Below, in pieces: positions 57,335-64,000 of a stretch of 64,000 nt of DNA. A program made the translations under genes and the position numbers. Each line of letters opens with the position of its first letter. Position 1 is the first letter of the stretch. The DNA is from Symsagittifera roscoffensis (Eukaryota > Xenacoelomorpha > Acoela > Convolutidae), in the NCBI RefSeq assembly GCF_963678635.1, contig NC_087063.1, positions 7,534,386-7,598,385 on the forward strand. The letters run 5' to 3'. The notes beneath the pieces were generated by a model. It worked only from the letters and a program-made list of their open reading frames with translations. It was not told where the DNA came from and ran no database searches.

Positions 57335-57822
57335 GACTATAATTCCAATTTTCGAAGAAAGTGATGGAATATTTCTACTCAAGTGTTTTTTTTATTCAAA
57401 CATATTTCGTCTACTTGGCTAGCAATTTTCCAAGGAATTTTTCAAACTATTCCCAAGCGTAAATATCATTAGAAAACATTTTACCTGATACCATTTTTTC
57501 CAAGGTTACGGGCGCTTAAAAATAGTCAGTTTGAGTTAAATAACGAGTGAACTATTTCGTGTTACTAACGCGTATGCTGCGGTTTAATCCTGCTCGAAAA
57601 TCAGTCCGAAAATTAACGCAACCTTTTTAGTGTAAATAATACTTGGCCTTACGCGGAGCATATCACTAACACTTTACAGCGCGTGAGGGATAATTTTCCT
57701 AAATAAAATCTTAAAACATTTGATTTTTTTGAAAAGTTATTCATTTTTTTTAAACTAACATTTTTTTATTTACCTTAAAAGACAGTCGGATGTTTGAGAG
57801 TTTCACCCTGATACGACCATTA
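57335..57822 (+). repeat. Family A element, copy 10
   Basis: Recognisable from attccaattttcgaagaaag through a gtgttactaacgcgtatgctg block and a gacagtcggatgtttgag block to the cap tttcaccctgatacgaccat. Terminal hairpin eroded. Confidence 0.55.
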
Positions 57823-57829
57823 TTGTTTT

Positions 57830-60102
57830 TATTGCCGATATTTGATAAATAAGCAATTAAATTCATGCCAGTTGATACGTTTTGAGCCTTTCAAACTTTC
57901 TTTCTAGTCCAGCTTCCTGCTAAACGGATGATCGTCAGACTAAGTTAGTTCTTACAACGCTTTGGCATTGTCAAATGGGTTATTTCGAACCAAAAAAAAG
58001 AAACAGCTACAAGTAGATTTCAGATTAATTTGCTTAAGTGCTTTTTTAATGGGCGGTCATTATTTTATTTTTTTTGCACTTAATCAATCTGTTGTCGACT
58101 GATTAAATCACTTATCTGCGATTCGCAAAAACGCTGTTGCTTTTAGATTTGTTGAAATAATTGACTTTCCGCCATTTTGATTATTTGAAAACCAACTTTT
58201 TTTGAGAAATTTTTTTTGTCAACAATCTTGTCGAGAAAACATTTTCAAACTGCGCTGTAATTGATGCCAATTTGACTAGCTGAATAAAATTAGAAGCGCG
58301 GTTCAAGATACCCAATCCAAATTAGTTAAGCAATCATTTACTTTAGATTGTATTTTCTTAATTATTTATTTCAAACAAATGCACACAAATTTTTTAATAA
58401 ATGCTAGAAACCTAAATTTTTCAGCCGATAAGAGCCAAGCACGTCACTTGCATGGATGTTTTAAGATTTTAAAGGACAATCGGAAAATTCTACCGCAGTT
58501 TTACACTACGGTTACGTTATTTGTTTCGACCATAGTCAAAAGAGTTTTGAGGAATTGTTGCGTAGGATGCATTTTCTTGTTCTAATTTCAGAAACATCGA
58601 AAAACGGTTTGCATAAATATTTTTAAAATACTTTAGGTGACGATAATCACTGGTCAAAATACAAATTTTTCAGAATAATTTTCAAATGGTAAGTCATTTT
58701 CTAAGTAAAACATTGAAAATTTTGTTTGCCTTTTCACATAAATTTTCATTTCATCTATATTGGAGCCAAACTTGAAACATTTTTGCCGTTTCTGATTTAG
58801 CGTTTTTTGAGTTGGTGGTGGTCGAACCATTCTGGGCAAATTTTAAATTAATCGGTTGCTATGTTTAAATATCCGTTCTCACATTGCTGTCGATGTTTTA
58901 GTTGCAATCGGTGAACTAGTCTAGAGGCTGCACTTCATAAAAAAGACAGTCGATGCTTCGAAAAATGAAGCTGGTTTAAAAGCATAGCCAATAGACAAGT
59001 GGAAAAGAGTCAAAGAAAGCAAAGAAATAGAAAATATACTCACTTGTTTATCAAAAAAATCTCAACTTTCGAAATTCGAAGAAAAAAGTCGATGGGCCTT
59101 AAACTAATCTCTTTGAATTTCCTGAAAATTTTTTTGGACGCTTTTTCATAAATGTAACCCAATTGGAGAAAAGTAGATCAAAGAAAAATCTTTAAACTGA
59201 AATTCACTAACGAAATCAGAAATCGATCATGTCTTTCTGGATCTTTACACTTTTGCCGTTCAATAATGGAGTTTTCCTTCATCTTAGGAGAGCAAAAGAA
59301 TTTAAAAAAATCAAAAGTCAAATAGCGAGAACATAAGAATTTGAGCTTGAAAAATTTTAAAACCAATTCATGAAAAATAATTATCACGACCTGTATAAGA
59401 GTCTGAACTGCATTCATCGACTCTTTCAAATAAGTTGCTTCAAAATGAAGATTTCTGACTTCTAGTGAGTTCGAGCCCCAAACCATCATGCTCACGAACT
59501 TACAGTGATCCAACTGGATCAAACTCTGTTGACACTGTCCTTATTTGGTTTGCCATTGAAACTTTGAGTATTTTTTGCCCTTAAAACTTTGAGTTCTATA
59601 AAAACACGGTTTCCTCAATATAACATTACGCTACGCTCATTCCAAGCTTGGTCTAAGGCGTTTTTGAGCCAATTTTGATTACATCAAAGAAAGGTCACAG
59701 GGGTCTATGATGTAATCATATTGAAACTTTTTCAGCTGTGATTTGGCATCCCAAACACATTTTCGAAAAATTTTCTTGGAGTCAACAGAAGAACAATTTT
59801 GCTGCACCCCAGAAAGCGTCCCCCCTCATAATAAAAATAAATGATTATTATGTTTGCATAAAATGATCTGTGGGACTCCTCAGCATCTAACTTTGATACA
59901 GATTTTTTTTGTGAAGATTTAAAATATCCTTTTTTCTAAATTAAACAATTTTCAATTTTTTCCTGTGATAACTGTGGTCAGAGTATCTTATGTGAGATTC
60001 ACTGCAATCGGCTACTATTAAAAATAAGGCTCGGTTTCATATATTTATTTCCTGTACAAAGATTCCTTCAACAAAAAGCAACAAACAAAACAAAATATAT
60101 CT
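57830..60102. other. No recognisable gene up to the assembly gap
   Basis: A/T-rich, with chance frames only. The minus-strand 114-codon frame 59178-59522 has no motif, and its second half is F/K-rich low complexity. Confidence 0.4.
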
Positions 60103-60302
60103 NNNNNNNNNNNNNNNNNNNNNNNNNNNNNNNNNNNNNNNNNNNNNNNNNNNNNNNNNNNNNNNNNNNNNNNNNNNNNNNNNNNNNNNNNNNNNNNNNN
60201 NNNNNNNNNNNNNNNNNNNNNNNNNNNNNNNNNNNNNNNNNNNNNNNNNNNNNNNNNNNNNNNNNNNNNNNNNNNNNNNNNNNNNNNNNNNNNNNNNNNN
60301 NN
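60103..60302. other. Assembly gap of 200 N
   Basis: Exactly 200 undetermined bases. The open frame translated across it has no meaning. The left edge of the second duplicate coincides with the right edge of this gap. Confidence 1.
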
Positions 60303-60379
60303 ATTACGGATTGGTGGCAGTAATTAGGTCCTTGAGCCATTTATGTTTGACTTGAAATTACATTACGTTCGACTAGTGT

Positions 60380-61215
60380 TATCTTTGCCTACACTGATGA
60401 ACAAAATTAAATGCAAGCGGATTCTTTTTCAAAAAATTAAATATGTCTTGCATTGAATTTCAATTGTTAAAGCGGGTCGGATCGCCAGAAAAAAGTCAGC
60501 AAGCTTAAATTTAAGTTGGCATTGCATCGAAAATGTCAACCACAGATATTGGACTGACGATTTTAGATCGTCAACGATTTTGGAATTGATCAAATTTTTC
60601 GATGTTTTCTATCTAGTCCTAGGCATACTCAGGAGGCAACAAATCCGGTAAAGCCGAAGGCCAGTGAAGATCTTTTTTAAATTTCATGGCTTAAACGGGC
60701 AGTATGGGTAGATGCACTATCTGAAAAAAAAATTCAAATTTTGGGGTAATGTCGCTTAAATGATAATACTTTGGACCTCAAAATATTAATTATACAGCTT
60801 TTGCTATTCATATTTCCTTCAATGAAGACTATGTTGTTTCGAAATGTTTCAGTGATATGAGCCCAAATAATATTTTTGATGATAAGTTTCGCGCTGTTTG
60901 GATGGTATTTGTTTTTTTTTGAGAACTTCATTATCGAGAAGTGTATTTTCGTAATATCTGGGTTACACTTTTTTGCCTTGTGTTTCAAGAACCTTTACTT
61001 TCGAAGATTGTCAAAAATGGGTCTTCAGAAAAATCTCGAAAAAGGTCGTTTTTTTCTGGCCTTTGGTTTTTTCGTGACGGCCTAGTCGGTCGGCGGTAAT
61101 GCCAGTTAGAACAGCTTTTTTCACAACTTTTTGAATTGTTCGTTTTTGGCATCAAAATTCAAAAACTCAATGGTTGCCCCAGCTTTAATCGCTCCGATCA
61201 TTTGCTTTCTCATAG
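60380..61215 (-). pseudogene. Tc1/mariner-superfamily transposase, broken (copy 2)
   Basis: Same remains as at 49560-50394, including the frameshift before the LPWPS block. It has further private damage: the motif reads LHWPSALPDLLPPEYA followed by a stop in place of Trp. The shared frameshift means the gene was dead before the duplication. Confidence 0.75.
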
Positions 61216-61843
61216 CAAAGCGTTGACAAACCATTATCAAGTTAAATTTTTTACGAAATTGATCAAACAGATCAAAACAAATAAAACATGCAACGCATAA
61301 CCAGATTTTTGTTTCCGCATTTAAACTTGTTGAGAAATTAAGCTTGTGCTAACTTTTGTCCAAAAGTGTATTCAAGTTTATTTTCGTGCGTATTTTAAAA
61401 TGTCATTGTTCTGATCAATGTAATTGAGGTTAAAACCTGCGAGGTCTTGCGTTTTGCCTACCACCGAGTCCCGTTTGTATCTTTCTTTTTCCAAGCAAAA
61501 TTCAAATGGACCACCTTTAATAAGATATTAATAAAACAATTGAATTAAAAATATCTACCTCTATCGCCGAAAAATTGCAACCCTTGATATTTGGGATTTT
61601 TATGCCCAAAAATTTGATTGGATAAATTCAAAAAGAGAAGCTTCGAATGATTTATAAAATTTCTTTTTAAATTTAATTTATTTGTTAACAGATTTCTTGT
61701 TGAAATTTATAAAACCAACCAGAAAGCAATTGGCTGTCCAAATAGTTTATATAATACTTTCAATACGCAAGCGTTATCAAATCAGAATAAATACTTTTTT
61801 TTCGGGTTAACAACTAGTTTAACAAAATCATTTGAATCACTTG

Positions 61844-62249
61844 ACATGCTCTCTAGCAGCTGACATAATCAATTTAGAAAAATTCAAATTTAAGTACTGA
61901 TTGGGTACTTGCTGGTACCGCGTAATTTCAGGGGGGTAGAATTTTTTACATGAGAAAATTTTTTCGGCTCAACTGGTGTCTGATCAAAGACTGTCAGCCT
62001 TGTTTTCGGTTCGCGATTTTTGTTCAGTTGCTAATTTGAATTTAAATGTCTTGCTTGGCATATTTTCCCGGAATTTTTGTTAATAAAAATAGGCTTTATG
62101 AAATGGTATGGGTTTTCTAGTTTAGATTCTGTGGAATATTTTAATACATTTTGAAAAACTTTCAATTTTTTTAGCTCGAAAAACCTTCTACAAGTTTTCA
62201 AAAAAGGGGTAGCTATATCAATACCGCCTACATTCTTGTGTGCCTGCAT
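61844..62249 (-). pseudogene. Unrecognised two-part open frame (copy 2)
   Basis: Counterpart of 51025-51438. The 72-codon first part differs by one residue (KLKVFQ for KLNVFQ). The same in-frame stop follows. The second part is frameshifted by one missing T in the acat-adjacent T-run. Confidence 0.35.
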
Positions 62250-64000
62250 ACATACTCCTTTTGTCTCTTTTTGCTCTCTCTATTATCTACAGCCTTCGAA
62301 AGGTCTATCGGGGGAACATTTGACCGATGTTTGATTTTTTTTCGTTTTCTCACTAACTAACCTACCCAATCTCAAATTTTGAGTTCACCAAAAAGATTGG
62401 ATTTGAAAAACTCCCCTCTATAAGCGGTTATGTCCAATTCTTTCAACACATAAAGTTCTGGCTCTCGGAATAGTCAAATTTTTAGTTTTTTTAACCGTCT
62501 TTTGAACCTTTTGTAAAATTTCTCAAGTAGCTAATCTCCGAAACCGAAAGTTCTGGGTCCAATGGAGATAACGGGTAGTAGGATGATCCCTGGTGTAGCG
62601 GCCATTCACGAAATTTTTAATCAAAAAGTTATCGCCCTCGAATTTTTTTTTTATCTTTCGACTAGTTTTTGAACTTGTTGAATATTCTCGATAACTACCT
62701 TTCCATATCTGAGATGTTGGGTTCAATTCAAAAAAACGGGTTGTGGGAAGCTGATTTGTTTATGCGACCACGCTTAATTATTTCTGTCACCAATTTAAGG
62801 CCCTCAGAAAACTCAAACTTTTGATTTTTTGACCATTTTTTTTTAATTTTTCGATTGTCTCGAGAACTACACTCTCAAATCTAAGATTTTGAGTTCAACC
62901 GAAAATAAAGGTAGCTTGACACCCTTCTGCACAAAAGTTCACGCTTGATTTTTCCTTCAGAAAGCTATGATTTTCGGAAAGGTCAATTTTTTGATTTGTT
63001 GGCCTTTTTATCGATTTTGCTCGCTAACTATCGTTCCAAATCCGATATCATAGGTTTAATCGAAAAAACAGCTTGTTAAAAGTCTGCCACTACTTTAGAA
63101 TAAACTTTCGGAAAAGTCTTATTTTGTGATTTTTTGAGCGTTTTTTTCTTCTAAATTTTAAGAACTTCACCAAAAAGCACCCCTCATATCTGAGTGTTTC
63201 GTTTCAATCCAAAAAACAGGTTGTCGAAAGCTCTTTTGCATACAAGACTACAATCCTTAGCACACGCCATAGCATACAATCAAAGTAACAGGATGAGTGA
63301 ATCTTTTCTGCATAAGCGGATAGCATAAGCGGTTAGCATAAGCTATGTTTCTCGGAAATGTCACATTTCTGATTTGTTGATCGTTTTTTGGACTTTTCTC
63401 TAAAACTATTCTGCCAAATCTGATATCATAGGTTTATTTGACCCAAAGGGTTGTTGAAAGCCTACTTTTATATATTGCTACGCCCAGTTTTTTAGAAAAA
63501 AAATTATGATCTTCAAACAAGAGTGAAAGTTATGAAAATGGACCGTTTTTTGGAAGTTTTTTTTTTACTCTACTCGAAAATTAATGTGCCAATTCTCAGG
63601 TTGAGTATTCAATCAAGAAACCTGATTTTAAGAATCTTCTGTATTTTACGAGCTACGACCTGCTTTTAGCAGAAAAAAGTTACCGATTTCGGAAAGTCAA
63701 GCTTTTGAGTTTTGACCGTTTTTTAAAAACTTTTCGAATTTTCTTAAAAACTAACTTATCAATTTTGAGATAAAATTTTCAATCGCAAAAAAGAGAAATC
63801 CAAGCTGAATTAGGTAGCAGATGAGCCTGATGATCATTTTTATGATTTTTTTGCCGTTTCATCGGTTCATTGGCTTCACCTCAACTTCAATGACAGCACA
63901 TGGACTTAAATTCAATTTGGCATACACTAGATTACCTTTGAACTTGGCGCTTAATTTCTTGGATAAACGAGTGTATCGAATAGAAAGTCAAATTCTGTAG

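Larger units (their letters stand above)
60303..64000. repeat. Direct duplication, copy 2 (runs off the window)
   Basis: Collinear with 49483-53154, same orientation. It begins at the first base after the gap and is still matching at base 64000 (gtcaaattctgtag). It retains two short segments that copy 1 lacks (near 63350 and 63690), and lacks a ~10-base segment that copy 1 has near 50945. Tandem array equivalent: about 62350-63790. Confidence 0.9.

Noticed and set aside
60068-60340. Open frame across the N gap
   Set aside because: Most of it is translated from undetermined bases.

Overview
This window looks like nuclear DNA of an AT-rich, repeat-laden animal genome, probably an invertebrate; I cannot name the lineage. 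The animal call rests on two exons of a rhodopsin-class G-protein-coupled receptor with proper splice sites, on eukaryotic DNA transposon relics (MULE, hAT, Tc1/mariner) and on tRNA-derived short repeats. There are no bacterial-style operons, no rRNA and no CRISPR array. No complete protein gene lies in the 64 kb. Most long open frames are chance frames in A/T-rich DNA.

Layout. 0-2.3 kb: a head-to-tail array of a ~0.5-kb repeat (family A) whose ends look like Helentron/Helitron2 elements. 2.3-10 kb: a broken coding-like stretch, a first family-B element with a tRNA-Trp-like module, and two more family-A copies. 10-12.5 kb: nested palindromic elements around a C-rich tract. 13.4-15.0 kb: a decayed MULE transposon with a 9-bp target duplication, a FLYWCH/transposase pseudogene and inverted TAACCCC arrays. 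15.1-15.5 kb: a hAT-type MITE with a perfect 8-bp target duplication. 18.0-18.75 kb: a long palindromic Tc1/mariner-type MITE flanked by TA. 19-32.7 kb: family-B elements, a ~460-bp foldback element and unrecognised coding-like scraps. 32.7-34.2 kb (minus strand): the receptor gene, with TM1-2 in exon 1 and TM3 in exon 2, and a possible TM5-7 piece of a second receptor just upstream. 35-48 kb: mostly unannotatable AT-rich DNA with minisatellites, including an exact 20-bp-period array of palindromic units. 49.5-53.2 kb and 60.3-64 kb: a direct duplication of at least 3.67 kb, carrying a dead Tc1/mariner-type transposase, a conserved two-part open frame and a degenerate ~165-bp tandem array. The second copy starts exactly at a 200-base assembly gap and runs off the window.

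How it fits together: the window is a record of several non-autonomous transposon families inserted beside and into each other, with one probable functional locus (the receptor), whose introns hold SINE-like and MITE sequence. Family names A-I are mine, for cross-reference only. Splice sites, repeat ends and homology calls were made by eye.
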